DNA from: Anaerolineae bacterium
GTDB taxonomy: Bacteria > Chloroflexota > Anaerolineae > JAFGEY01
Length of the DNA: 32,866 nt
Direction: 5' to 3'
Assembly (NCBI GenBank): GCA_016929775.1
Contig: JAFGIE010000060.1
Span: 1-32,866, forward strand
A model generated the notes under the pieces. That model was not told the DNA's origin. It searched no databases and saw only the letters and a list, made by a program, of their open reading frames with translations. Below, piece by piece: positions 16,569-25,271 of the stretch (position 1 is its first letter; every line of letters begins with the position of its first letter). Both the position numbers and the translations under genes were made by a program.

Positions 16569-18089
16569 ATGGCGATCGCGACCAATCACGAGAAACTAGG
16601 TGCGCTCCAAGAACGTCTTGTCGAGATCAACGATCTCGAATCGGCAGCTGCGCTGCTGACGTGGGACCAACTGACGTACATGCCGCCCGGTGGCGCGGCG
16701 GCGCGGGCCCGGCAGGTAGCGACCCTGCAGCGGTTGGCCCATGAAAAGCTGACTGATGCGGCGATCGGGCGCCTTCTCGACGACCTGCGTCCACTCGAGG
16801 AGCAGTTGCCGTACGACTCGGACGAAGCGAGCCTGATCCGGATCACGCGGCGCGGCTACGAGCGTGCCGTACGGCTGCCCTCTGAATTCGTGGCGCGCCT
16901 CTCGGAGCACACGAGCGCGTCATACGAAGCGTGGGCAAAGGCCCGCCCGGTCAGCGACTTTGCCGCCGTACGTCCCTACCTGGAAAAGACGGTTGACCTG
17001 AGCCGCGAGTTGGCGGGCTATTTCCCCGGCTACGAGCACATCGCCGACCCGCTGATCGACTTGGCTGACTATGGCATGAAGGCGTCGACGGTGCAGGCTG
17101 TGTTCGGCGAGCTGCGCGAAGAGCTGGTGCCGATCGTGCGCGCGATCACGGCGCAGCCGCGCGCCGACGATGCGTGCCTGCACCGGGGTTACCCACAGGC
17201 AGGGCAGGCAGCGTTCGCCGAGCAGGCGATCCGCGACTTTGGCTACGACTATGAGCGGGGTCGCACCGACTTGACAGCTCACCCCTTTACGATCTCGTTC
17301 TCTACGGGCGACGTCCGGATCACCGTGCGCTACAAGGAGGACGACCTGGCAGAAGCCCTGTTCAGCTTTCTGCACGAGGCCGGACACGCGATCTATGAGC
17401 AAGGGATCGATCGAGCCTACGAGGGTACGCCACTCGCAGAAGGGACGTCCTCGGGCGTCCACGAGAGCCAGTCGCGGTTGTGGGAGAACCTCGTGGGGCG
17501 CAGTCATGGCTTCTGGTCCCACTACTTTCCGCGCCTCCGCGAGCTCTTTCCGGCTCAGCTCGGGGACGTCTCTCTGGAAACCTTTTACCGCGCGATCAAC
17601 AAGGTGGATCGCAGCCTGATCCGCACCGATGCGGACGAGGTGACCTACAACCTGCACGTCATGATCCGCTTTGACCTCGAGCTTGCTCTCCTGAAGGGCA
17701 AGTTGGCGGTGAAGGACTTGCCCGAGGCGTGGAACGAGCGCTACCGGGCCGATCTGGGCATAGTGCCTCCGCACGACGGCGATGGCGTGATGCAGGACGT
17801 GCACTGGTACGCCGGTCCGGTGGGAGGCGAGTTCCAGGGCTACACATTGGGCAATATCCTGAGCGCGCAGTTCTACGAGGCAGCCGTCCGTGCACACCCC
17901 GAGATCCCGTCCGAGGTTGCTGCGGGATCGTTTGGCGTCCTGCACACGTGGCTGCGGGACAACGTGTACCGGCATGGCTGCAAGTACACGGCTTCCGAGT
18001 TGGTCGAGCGTGCCACGGGCGAGCCACTGCGCATCGCGCCCTACGTGGCCTATTTACGACTCAAGTACGGCGAGCTGTACCAGCTGTAG
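16569..18089 (+). CDS. Metallocarboxypeptidase, family M32
   Basis: 506 residues, ATG at 16569 with GGAGGG at 16558-16563. It is a cytoplasmic zinc (or cobalt) carboxypeptidase that removes C-terminal residues from peptides, the group of Thermus and Pyrococcus thermostable carboxypeptidases. The zinc motif HEAGH is at 269-273 and the third ligand lies in HESQSRLWEN (H298, E299). Other family blocks are LLTWDQLTYMPPGG near the N-terminus, DVRITVRY (248-255), HPF at 238-240 and DEVTYNLHVMIRFDLE. Length matches the family. It probably belongs to general peptide turnover. The beta-mannosidase gene starts within 20 bases of its stop, so the two may be cotranscribed. Confidence 0.95.
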   Translation: MAIATNHEKLGALQERLVEINDLESAAALLTWDQLTYMPPGGAAARARQVATLQRLAHEKLTDAAIGRLLDDLRPLEEQLPYDSDEASLIRITRRGYERAVRLPSEFVARLSEHTSASYEAWAKARPVSDFAAVRPYLEKTVDLSRELAGYFPGYEHIADPLIDLADYGMKASTVQAVFGELREELVPIVRAITAQPRADDACLHRGYPQAGQAAFAEQAIRDFGYDYERGRTDLTAHPFTISFSTGDVRITVRYKEDDLAEALFSFLHEAGHAIYEQGIDRAYEGTPLAEGTSSGVHESQSRLWENLVGRSHGFWSHYFPRLRELFPAQLGDVSLETFYRAINKVDRSLIRTDADEVTYNLHVMIRFDLELALLKGKLAVKDLPEAWNERYRADLGIVPPHDGDGVMQDVHWYAGPVGGEFQGYTLGNILSAQFYEAAVRAHPEIPSEVAAGSFGVLHTWLRDNVYRHGCKYTASELVERATGEPLRIAPYVAYLRLKYGELYQL

Positions 18090-18107
18090 AGAGGAGTGGT
18101 GGCGGCG

Positions 18108-20564
18108 GTGAACGAGCAATCGTTGAGCGGCAAGTGGCAGCTTCGCAGGGCGAACGAGTCGGACTGGATCCCGGCGCGTGTGCCGGGCGGCGTCCACACG
18201 GACTTGATGGCGGCGGGCAGGATCCGCGATCCCTTTGTGGGCGACGAGGAGAAGCGCGTGCAGTGGGTTGCAGAGAGCGACTGGGTCTATCGCACGCGCT
18301 TTGACGTCGATCCCGCGCTTCTGGCGGAGGATCGAGTGATGCTCGCGTGCGAGGGACTGGACACGCTGGCAGAGGTCACCCTGAACGGGCAGTTGCTGGG
18401 CAAGGCGGACAACATGTTCCGGCACTACGAGTGGGATGCGAAGGCGCTCCTCATCGAGAGCGACAACGAGCTGCAAATCGCCTTTGCTTCCCCGGTGATG
18501 TACGCTGCCCGGCCGCAGGATGAGCGCCCGCTGCGCGGGGTCAGCCAGGCTATCCCCGGCGGTCCCTACCTTCGGAAGGCGCCGTGCCAGTTTGGATGGG
18601 ACTGGGGTCCACAACTGCCCGCGATCGGGATCTGGAAAACGGTGCGACTGGTGGGCCACAGCCGGGCACGCTTGGAAGAGGTGCACGTGCGACAGCAGCA
18701 CGCGGACGTGGTCGCCATCGAGGCGCGCGTGGTCGCCGACAGCTGGTCGGGTGCGGCACTGCGCGCGGTGATGCGTGTCACGGCGCCCGACGGCAGCGTG
18801 CACCGCGGCAGCATCCCCCTCGAGGAGGGGACGGGGACGATCCGGTTCGTGGTGCCTGAACCGCGGCTGTGGTGGCCCAACGGGCTCGGGGAGCAAGCGC
18901 TGTATGGGGTGCAGATCGACCTGCTGGCGGATGGTGTGCTGTGCGACCGGCAAGAGCGCGCAGTTGGACTGCGTACGCTCGAGCTTCGCCGCACGCCCGA
19001 CGAGTGGGGCGAGTCCTTTACGTTTGTCGTGAACGGCGTGCCTTTGTTTGCCAAGGGGTCCAACTGGATCCCGGCGGACAGCTTTCCGACGCGGATCGAC
19101 GATGCCCACCTAGAGCACCTGATCCGCAGCGTGGCAGAGACGCACCAGAACATGCTGAGAGTGTGGGGTGGGGGTTTCTACGAGGAGGAGCGCTTCTACG
19201 ACCTGTGCGACCGGTACGGGATCCTGGTTTGGCAGGACTTTGTCTTTTCGTGTAGCATATATCCGATGGACGATGCGGCCTTTGTGGCAGGCGTGCGGGA
19301 CGAGGTCGTGCAGAACGTGCGCCGCCTACGCCACAGGCCCAGCCTAGCTCTGTGGTGTGGCAACAATGAGATGGAGTGGGGGTGGGTGCACTGGGGGTGG
19401 GACGTACCGGCAAACGCAGAACTCAAGGCTGCCTACGACCGGTTCTTCCACGAGCTACTGCCCGCATGGTGCGCAGCCGAGGACCCGGACCGTCCTTACT
19501 GGCCCAGCTCTCCGTCGTCCGGGGTGCCGTTCGAGGACCCGAATGGGCAGACGCAGGGCGATGCGCACTACTGGGACGTGTGGCACGGGCGCAAGCCGTT
19601 CACGGCGTATCGCGACCAGTACCCGCGCTTCATGAGCGAGTTTGGGTTCCAGTCCCTGCCGCCCTTGGCGACGATCGCGACTTACGCAGAGCCCGAAGAC
19701 TGGAATATGACCTCCTATATCATGGAGCACCATCAGCGCAGCGGGAGTGGAAATGGCCTCATGGTCGCGCAGATGACCGACACGTTCCGCATGCCCAAGG
19801 ACTTTGCTTCACTGGTCTACCTGAGCATGGTCCTGCAAGCCGAGGGAATCCGATACGGCGTGGAGCACTGGCGCCGACAGCGGGAGCGCGTTAGCGGAAC
19901 GCTGTACTGGCAGACCAACGACTGTTGGCCCGTGGCGTCGTGGTCGAGCATCGACTACTATGGTCGCTGGAAGGCGCTCCACTATGCCGCGCGCCGTTTC
20001 TATGCCCCGCTGCTGCTCTCGATCGAGGACGAAGGAACGTGGATGGCGGTCCACGTGACGAATGACTTGACGGAGGGCTGGGAGGGGACGGCGCGCTGGG
20101 CACTCGAGACGCTCGGGGGAGAGGTGCTGGTCGATGGCTTGGAGGAGGTGAGCGCCGGACCGCTCAGCTCGGCGCTGATCTGCTCGCTGGACTTTGTGAA
20201 CCGGATCGAGGAGGATGCGCGGCGCGACGTGGTGTTCATCGCCGAGCTGCTGCAGGGCGAGACGGTGGTAGCGCGTGCGCTCAGCCCCTTCGTGCCCAAC
20301 AAGCACCTGGCGTTGGTCGACCCGGACCTTCGCGTGGACCTGCTGCTGCAGGACGATCAACTCGTATGCGAGATCTCGGCGGGTTCGCTGGCTCGCTTTG
20401 TCGAGCTCTCGTTCGAGGGCAGCGACGTCGTGTGGAGCGACAACTACTACGACGTACCCGCCCGGCGCACGGTCGCCGTGACCTGCCCGCTGCCGGAGGG
20501 GTGGACCCTGGCGCAGGCAGAAGATGCGCTGCGCGTCCGCTCGCTGCGAGACTCGTTCGCCTGA
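18108..20564 (+). CDS. Beta-mannosidase, glycoside hydrolase family 2
   Basis: About 818 residues. Three GTG codons compete: 18096, 18099 and 18108. GAGGAG lies at 18091-18096, overlapping the first, so I prefer 18108 (VNEQSLSGKWQLRR). Domains are an N-terminal jelly-roll (to about 180), an immunoglobulin-like domain (about 190-300), the barrel and C-terminal beta domains. The N-terminal SGKWQLRR, VPGGVHTDLMAAG, QFGWDWGPQLPAIGIW and LRVWGGGFYEEERFYDLCD blocks are diagnostic for bacterial beta-mannosidases. The acid/base is E421 in CGNNEMEWG and the nucleophile is E511 in FMSEFGFQSLP. There is no signal peptide, so it should release mannose from imported beta-mannosides, for example from mannan or N-glycan fragments. 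A strong terminator follows the gene. Confidence 0.93.
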   Translation: MNEQSLSGKWQLRRANESDWIPARVPGGVHTDLMAAGRIRDPFVGDEEKRVQWVAESDWVYRTRFDVDPALLAEDRVMLACEGLDTLAEVTLNGQLLGKADNMFRHYEWDAKALLIESDNELQIAFASPVMYAARPQDERPLRGVSQAIPGGPYLRKAPCQFGWDWGPQLPAIGIWKTVRLVGHSRARLEEVHVRQQHADVVAIEARVVADSWSGAALRAVMRVTAPDGSVHRGSIPLEEGTGTIRFVVPEPRLWWPNGLGEQALYGVQIDLLADGVLCDRQERAVGLRTLELRRTPDEWGESFTFVVNGVPLFAKGSNWIPADSFPTRIDDAHLEHLIRSVAETHQNMLRVWGGGFYEEERFYDLCDRYGILVWQDFVFSCSIYPMDDAAFVAGVRDEVVQNVRRLRHRPSLALWCGNNEMEWGWVHWGWDVPANAELKAAYDRFFHELLPAWCAAEDPDRPYWPSSPSSGVPFEDPNGQTQGDAHYWDVWHGRKPFTAYRDQYPRFMSEFGFQSLPPLATIATYAEPEDWNMTSYIMEHHQRSGSGNGLMVAQMTDTFRMPKDFASLVYLSMVLQAEGIRYGVEHWRRQRERVSGTLYWQTNDCWPVASWSSIDYYGRWKALHYAARRFYAPLLLSIEDEGTWMAVHVTNDLTEGWEGTARWALETLGGEVLVDGLEEVSAGPLSSALICSLDFVNRIEEDARRDVVFIAELLQGETVVARALSPFVPNKHLALVDPDLRVDLLLQDDQLVCEISAGSLARFVELSFEGSDVVWSDNYYDVPARRTVAVTCPLPEGWTLAQAEDALRVRSLRDSFA

Positions 20565-20596
20565 GGGCAGCACTGCGAACCAACCTGGAAAGCCCA

Positions 20597-20629
20597 GGGG
20601 CCCGGGAGCGCGCTTGCCGGGCCCCTTTT
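20597..20629 (+). terminator. Rho-independent terminator after the beta-mannosidase
   Basis: GGGGCCCGG at 20597-20605 pairs perfectly with CCGGGCCCC at 20617-20625 around an 11-base loop, followed by TTTT at 20626-20629. It lies 33 bases after the stop codon. The convergent glucuronidase-like gene ends at 20667 and may use the same stem in the other direction, but without a T-run on that strand. Confidence 0.85.
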
Positions 20630-20666
20630 CGTGCTGTGACGCCAGGCGTGGGCTGTCCCGCGGGCC

Positions 20667-22361
20667 TTACTCTGTGCCTGACTGCCCGGCGATGCGGGCG
20701 TACGCCTCGCGCACCGAAAAGTAGGCGGACTTGGGTTGGCGGTACTCGCTGACCAGTCCTTTGTTGTTCAGGCTGCGCGGTCGGCCCATGGCGCGCTTGG
20801 GGTGGCAGATGATGTCGCAGTACTGCCAGATGAAGCATCCGGCGACGTGGTCGTTGCCGCGCAAGGTCTCGATCGACGTACGCAGGTGCTCGACCTGGTA
20901 CTCCTCGCTCCACTTGAACGCCGCCATGCTGTGGTAGCCCGGGATCGCCCCGGCGCCGAACTCGGTGATCAGGATCGGTTTCTCGGGGTAGAGCTGGGCC
21001 ATGCGGCGCAGGTACTCGGCGAAATCCGCACCGTCGAGATCGTTGACGTACCAGCCGATGTACTCGTTGAGGCACAGCACGTCGGCGAGTGCGAGGTGCT
21101 TGTCGTACCAGTACTTGTCGGATGCGTAGGTGACCAGGCGGGTCTCGTCCAGCGCACGTGCGAGGCCGATCAGGTCTGCCATCGCCGTCGACAGGTCCAC
21201 GCCTGGCGCTGTGTCGACCTGTGTCTGGCACTCGTTGTGCACGCTCCAGAACAGGATCGATGGGTGGTTGAACTGCTGCTCGATCATCTCACGCAACGTG
21301 ACCTGCAGCTTGCCCTTGGTCGGCGGGTTGGCGATCTGGGCTGCGCTGTACTGCCAGCCCGGCACCTCGGCAAAGAAGATCAGGCCCGCCTCGTCACACA
21401 GGTCCAGGAAGGTGGGGTGGTTGGGATAGTGCGATCCGCGAACGGCGTTGCAGCGCAGGTCGCGGATGGTGTCGATGTCGCGTTGCATGAGCTTGTCGGG
21501 GAGCGCAAAGCCCCAGTCAGGGTGGTCTTCGTGGCGGTTGACGCCGCGGATCCACAGCCTATGCCCGTTCAACAGAATGTCCTTGCCGTCGACGCGCACC
21601 TCGCGCAGACCAAAGCGGACGAGGTATGCGTCTGTGCCTAGGCGGACCATGGCCCAGTACAAGTCGGGCGACTCGGGGCTCCAGGGAAGGGGGTCCGCGA
21701 TCTGCGCCTGGAGCCGCGCCTCGATCTGCGTCCCTGCAGGGATAGTGACGGGTTCCTCGACGAGGAGATCGCCGATCTGCAGGGAGAGGGGCAGCGTGGT
21801 GGGCGCATCCGCCGCGTTGTACAGGACGGCGCGGACCTCGACCTGTCCGCCGGGCTGACCCCGGACGTGCACGCGCTGGATGAAAGCGCTCTCGACCTGC
21901 TCGCAGAGCACCGATCGGGTGATGCCCCCGTAGGGGAACCAATCCACGGCATCCTTGGGCAGGGTCGTATTGTCGTGGTGGTTGTCCACGCGCACGACGA
22001 GCGCGTTCTCGCCCGCTCTGACCGGGGCGAGAAAGTGAAAGGCTGTGTGCCCGCCTTCGTGCTCGCCGAGAAGCTGCCCGTTGAGCCACACGCGCGCCAC
22101 GTCGGCGACGGCGCCAAAGGTCAGCAGCGCCCGTCCTGACCAGTCGCATTGGAACGAGGTGCGGTACCAGGCTACGCCCTCATAGTCCTGCAGACCGAGC
22201 TCTGTGTTCCAGCAACCTGGTACAGACAGACGCTTGTCCTCTGGAAAGCGCGCCACATAGCCCGCCTCCTCGCCGTGCGCCTCTGGATCGGTACAGAAGG
22301 ACCACCACCCATCCAGGTACAGCTTGTGCCGTTCGGGGGTGCGATCGTAGGTTCCGAGCAT
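20667..22361 (-). CDS. Glycoside hydrolase family 2, beta-glucuronidase-like
   Basis: 564 residues, ATG at 22361 after GGGAGGAGG. It has the GH2 sugar-binding domain (VPGCWNTELGLQDYEGVAWYRTSF, then RVWLNGQLLGEHEGGHTAF), the immunoglobulin-like domain (about 160-255) and a barrel (RGVNRHEDHPDWGFALP onward). The acid/base is E377 in SVHNECQ and the nucleophile E467 in LITEFGAG. The C-terminal block GRPRSLNNKGLVSEYRQPK contains N532-x-K534, in the place of the NxK motif that contacts the carboxylate in beta-glucuronidases. It is therefore more likely a glucuronidase or related uronide hydrolase than a beta-galactosidase, though the substrate is not certain. The protein is short for GH2 and has no signal peptide, so it is probably cytoplasmic. 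It has its own promoter, divergent from the oxidoreductase. Confidence 0.87.
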   Translation of the reverse strand: MLGTYDRTPERHKLYLDGWWSFCTDPEAHGEEAGYVARFPEDKRLSVPGCWNTELGLQDYEGVAWYRTSFQCDWSGRALLTFGAVADVARVWLNGQLLGEHEGGHTAFHFLAPVRAGENALVVRVDNHHDNTTLPKDAVDWFPYGGITRSVLCEQVESAFIQRVHVRGQPGGQVEVRAVLYNAADAPTTLPLSLQIGDLLVEEPVTIPAGTQIEARLQAQIADPLPWSPESPDLYWAMVRLGTDAYLVRFGLREVRVDGKDILLNGHRLWIRGVNRHEDHPDWGFALPDKLMQRDIDTIRDLRCNAVRGSHYPNHPTFLDLCDEAGLIFFAEVPGWQYSAAQIANPPTKGKLQVTLREMIEQQFNHPSILFWSVHNECQTQVDTAPGVDLSTAMADLIGLARALDETRLVTYASDKYWYDKHLALADVLCLNEYIGWYVNDLDGADFAEYLRRMAQLYPEKPILITEFGAGAIPGYHSMAAFKWSEEYQVEHLRTSIETLRGNDHVAGCFIWQYCDIICHPKRAMGRPRSLNNKGLVSEYRQPKSAYFSVREAYARIAGQSGTE

Positions 22362-22508
22362 GGTCAGTGACCTCCTCCCATCATTGACGGTATGCGCCTG
22401 CGCGAGCGCCGCACGTCAGGCGGCTTTGCTGCCCGTGCTCAGGTCGTCCGGGGCCAATGCGTGTGCGCTCCGGTTGAGCCGGCGTCGCCCGATCGTGGCG
22501 CGCAACCT

Positions 22509-22537
22509 AGTATACGCTGTGGCAGAGACGGTGTCAA
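22509..22537 (-). promoter_or_regulatory. Promoter of the glucuronidase-like gene
   Basis: On the minus strand a perfect TTGACA (22537-22532) and TATACT (22514-22509) are separated by 17 bases. The leader before the ATG at 22361 is about 140 bases. It contains no fold I recognise. Confidence 0.75.
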
Positions 22538-22559
22538 TCCGGCGTGCGCTGTGACTGTC

Positions 22560-22587
22560 TTGCCGTGTGGGCGGGTTCTGGTACAAT
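22560..22587 (+). promoter_or_regulatory. Promoter of the Gfo/Idh/MocA oxidoreductase gene
   Basis: TTGCCG at 22560-22565 and TACAAT at 22582-22587 are spaced by 16 bases, 41 bases before the ATG. It is back to back with the glucuronidase-like promoter, the two -35 boxes being 22 bases apart. Confidence 0.6.
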
Positions 22588-22628
22588 AGGAAGACGGGAC
22601 CGGTGTGTGTGAGCGACCAGGAGGCAAC

Positions 22629-23618
22629 ATGGAGACCGTACGGTGGGGGATCGTGGGCTGCGGGAACGTGACCGAGGTCAAGAGTGGCCCCGCACTGCAG
22701 AAGGCGCGCGGGTCCGAGCTGGTTGCCGTCATGCGCCGCCACGGCGACCTGGCGCGCGACTATGCGCAGCGGCACAACGTCGCGCGCTGGTACGATGACG
22801 CGGCAGACCTGATCGGCGACCCTGAGGTCAACGCCGTGTACGTCGCGACGCCGCCCAGCACGCATCTCGAGTACGCCATCATGGCGGCGCGTGCGGGCAA
22901 ACCGGTCTATGTGGAAAAGCCGATGGCGCGCACACACGCCGAGTGCGTGGAGATGATCGCTGCCTGCGAGGCGGCGGGCGTGCCGCTCTATGTCGCCTAC
23001 TACCGGCGCATGCTGCCGCGCTTCCGCAAGGTGGTGGCGCTGCTGCACGATGGCGCGATCGGCGACGTGCGCACGGTCAACGTCCGCCTGTACCAACGTC
23101 CTCCGCGGGAAGGCTACGACCGGCAGAATCTGCCCTGGCGCCTGATCCCCGAGATCGCGGGTGCGGGGCTGTTCCTCGATCTGGCTTCGCATACGCTCGA
23201 CTTGCTCGACCTGGCTCTGGGACCGATCGCCGAGGTCGCCGGCTTTGCCTCCAACCAGGCGGCGATGTACGAGGCGGAAGACGTGGTCAGCGGCGCCTTC
23301 CGATTCGCGTCGGGCGTACACGGCGTAGGGACGTGGTGCTTTGGCGCGTACCGTGGGGAGGATGTGGTCGAGATCACCGGCAGTGCGGGTCGGCTGACCT
23401 TTTCGACCTTTGGCGTCGAACCAGTGCTCCTCGAGACCGACCAGGGGAGCGAGGCCTTTGCGATCGACACCCCGGCGCACGTGCAGCAGCCGCTGATCCA
23501 GACGGTCGTCGACGCGCTGCTCGGGCGGGGATCGTGCCCAAGCACCGGCGAGAGCGCGGCGCGCACGAACTGGGTCATGGACGAGATGTTGCGCAGCTAC
23601 CGCGGAGGGACAGGATGA
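22629..23618 (+). CDS. Gfo/Idh/MocA family NAD(P)-dependent oxidoreductase
   Basis: 329 residues, ATG at 22629 with AGGAGG at 22619-22624. The N-terminal Rossmann fold carries GIVGCGNV (7-14), and VATPPSTH and YVEKPMA (E96, K97, P98) follow; the EKP lysine is the family's catalytic or structural residue. The second domain has DLASHTLDLLDL, with the His that usually acts in catalysis. These enzymes oxidise or reduce a hydroxyl of a sugar, inositol or sugar derivative using NAD(P); substrate is not decided by motif. It is translationally coupled to the next gene through an ATGA overlap at 23615-23618, so both products are needed together. It is divergent from the glucuronidase-like gene, which suggests a related sugar or uronate task. 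Confidence 0.9.
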   Translation: METVRWGIVGCGNVTEVKSGPALQKARGSELVAVMRRHGDLARDYAQRHNVARWYDDAADLIGDPEVNAVYVATPPSTHLEYAIMAARAGKPVYVEKPMARTHAECVEMIAACEAAGVPLYVAYYRRMLPRFRKVVALLHDGAIGDVRTVNVRLYQRPPREGYDRQNLPWRLIPEIAGAGLFLDLASHTLDLLDLALGPIAEVAGFASNQAAMYEAEDVVSGAFRFASGVHGVGTWCFGAYRGEDVVEITGSAGRLTFSTFGVEPVLLETDQGSEAFAIDTPAHVQQPLIQTVVDALLGRGSCPSTGESAARTNWVMDEMLRSYRGGTG

Positions 23619-24427
23619 GCTTGGCGCTGCTGCGGCGGGACCTGCGGTTCCTGGTCGAGACGCTGCTGCCAGGGTACCGGGACCAGGAGGAGGCGATCGA
23701 CCTGCTGTCGACCGACAGCGCGATGATCGTGCGGATGCTCGATGACGAGCGCTTGTTTCGGCGCGTGGTGGGCGAGGAAGAGGTCATGGTGCGCGCTTCG
23801 CCGTGGCTGTTCTTCACAGTGCTGTTGCGCCGCGCGCGCCGCGAGTTGGAGCGCGAGTCGTTCACGGTCGAGCAGCGCGCACGCCAAAGGGTCGTCCTGT
23901 TTGACGCCGGTCAGGTGACAGAGCTGGTGGCAGACGATGCCGTGCTCGACTATTTGGCGACGATGCTGGCGTCGTTCACCCGGGTCGAGAGCGTGACCGT
24001 GCGTTACCAGGTGCGCGAGGGCCTGTGGCGGCGCTTCCGCGTCAGCGAGCTGGATGTGGATGGCATGATGCGATACGCACAGGCGGTCGAGGCGCCGCAG
24101 CGCTATGTCGCCTATCGGCGCGTCGCCGACGTGTGCCTGTTCACGTGTGGCATGTTTCCAGAGTACATCGAGACGAGGCGTCGCTATCCAGCCAGCGGAC
24201 AGGCGCGCCCCGGGGTGCGCGGGCGGATCTGCGTCACCCTGGAGGACCACGAAGCGCATGGGCGCGCGTTCTACCAGCTGGCGGCTGAGCAAGAAGCGGC
24301 GCGAGCGGAAGGGCTCGACGGGGTGCTGTCGACCTTGTCCGAGCGGTTCGTGCTCGCAGAGAAGCCGCTTCGCTTTCTGTCCGATCGCTACCTGCAGTTC
24401 TCCAAGCACCGGCTGTTTGACGTGTAG
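23615..24427 (+). CDS. Conserved hypothetical protein coupled to the oxidoreductase
   Basis: 270 residues, ATG at 23615 overlapping the preceding stop as ATGA; GGAGGGACAGG upstream serves as ribosome binding site. I do not recognise the family. It has no signal peptide or membrane helix and is rich in Arg, Glu and Leu, so it is a soluble, mainly helical protein. Blocks that stand out are MLDDERLFRRVVGEEEVMVRAS (about 34-55), VADVCLFTCGMFPEYIE (about 168-184, with two Cys three residues apart) and FVLAEKPLRFLSDRYLQF near the C-terminus. The short gap to the convergent dehydrogenase (42 bases) contains no clear terminator. The tight coupling suggests a joint role with the Gfo/Idh/MocA enzyme, but nothing in the sequence defines an activity. 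Confidence 0.75.
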   Translation: MSLALLRRDLRFLVETLLPGYRDQEEAIDLLSTDSAMIVRMLDDERLFRRVVGEEEVMVRASPWLFFTVLLRRARRELERESFTVEQRARQRVVLFDAGQVTELVADDAVLDYLATMLASFTRVESVTVRYQVREGLWRRFRVSELDVDGMMRYAQAVEAPQRYVAYRRVADVCLFTCGMFPEYIETRRRYPASGQARPGVRGRICVTLEDHEAHGRAFYQLAAEQEAARAEGLDGVLSTLSERFVLAEKPLRFLSDRYLQFSKHRLFDV

Positions 24428-24469
24428 GCGAGGCGGCGCCGTGCCGGTCTTGCCCGACTGCGCCGCTGC

Positions 24470-25270
24470 CTACGCCGCGATCCATCCCCCATCGACGAGC
24501 AGCACGTGCCCGTTGACAAAGTCGGATGCGTCCGACGCCAAAAAGACGACCGGGCCAAAGAGGTCGTCCAGCTCGCCCAACCGCTGCATCGGGATCCGGC
24601 TCAATACCCACTCTCGCTTCGCCGGATCGCTGAGGAACGCCTCTGCCAGCACCGTGCGCGTGAAGACCGGGGCGATGGCGTTGACGTTGATCCCGTGCGG
24701 ACCCCACTCGATCGCCAGCGAGCGCGTGAGCTGGTTCACGGCGCCCTTGCTCGGCGCATAGGCCAAGTCCTGCGCGCGTCCCTGGAAGCCGCGCACCGAG
24801 GAGATGTTGATGATCTTGCCTTTGCCCTGCGCCAGCATCACGCGTCCCGCGTGCTTGCAGCACAGGACCAGCGACTTGAGGTTGACGTCCATCACCCGCT
24901 GCCACGCGTCCAGGTCAAAGTCCGCTGCCGGCTCGAGGTGGATCTGTCCCTGGCTGTTGACCAGGATGTCGAGGCGCCCGTAGGTCTCGGTGACGTGCGC
25001 GACCATGGCTGCCACCTGGGCCTCGTCGGTGGCGTCGACGGCATAGCTGGTGCCCCGGCGCCCCAGGCTGCGGATCGCCTCTGCCGTCTCCGACAGTCCT
25101 GCGGGTCCACGACTGGCGACGCAGACGTCGGCGCCGGCGGCAGCGAGCGCGAGCGCCATCGCCATGCCCAGGCCCTTGGTGCCGCCCACGACGAGCGCTG
25201 CCCTGCCATCGAGCCGGAAGCGGTCGAGGGTCGAGGGTGCCAGTTGGCGGGCGCGTTCCAGGTCGGACAT
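24470..25270 (-). CDS. Short-chain dehydrogenase/reductase (classical SDR)
   Basis: 266 residues, ATG at 25270 after GAGGAGG. It has the cofactor motif GGTKGLG (29-35, with Gly where Thr is usual), NSQG (105-108) replacing the NNAG motif, the catalytic Ser pair in INISSVRG (157-158) and Y171/K175 in YAPSKGAV. The C-terminus DASDFVNGHVLLVDGGW is typical. The overall sequence resembles gluconate 5-dehydrogenase or 2-deoxy-gluconate 3-dehydrogenase-type SDRs, which interconvert sugar acids and their keto forms; this is similarity by pattern, not proof. It is the last gene of the RraA-like, PPC, SDR operon: its ribosome binding site overlaps the PPC stop codon, with a 1-base gap. Confidence 0.92.
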   Translation of the reverse strand: MSDLERARQLAPSTLDRFRLDGRAALVVGGTKGLGMAMALALAAAGADVCVASRGPAGLSETAEAIRSLGRRGTSYAVDATDEAQVAAMVAHVTETYGRLDILVNSQGQIHLEPAADFDLDAWQRVMDVNLKSLVLCCKHAGRVMLAQGKGKIINISSVRGFQGRAQDLAYAPSKGAVNQLTRSLAIEWGPHGINVNAIAPVFTRTVLAEAFLSDPAKREWVLSRIPMQRLGELDDLFGPVVFLASDASDFVNGHVLLVDGGWIAA

Positions 25271-25271
25271 G

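Noticed and set aside
22362..22382. A seven-codon upstream frame (ATG ATG GGA GGA GGT CAC TGA) before the glucuronidase-like gene as a leader peptide
   Set aside because: It consists of the ribosome binding site itself and has no binding site of its own, so it is probably coincidental.
24428..24469. A terminator between the unknown protein and the convergent SDR gene
   Set aside because: Only a 6-7-base pairing with a long loop can be drawn and no T-run follows on either strand.
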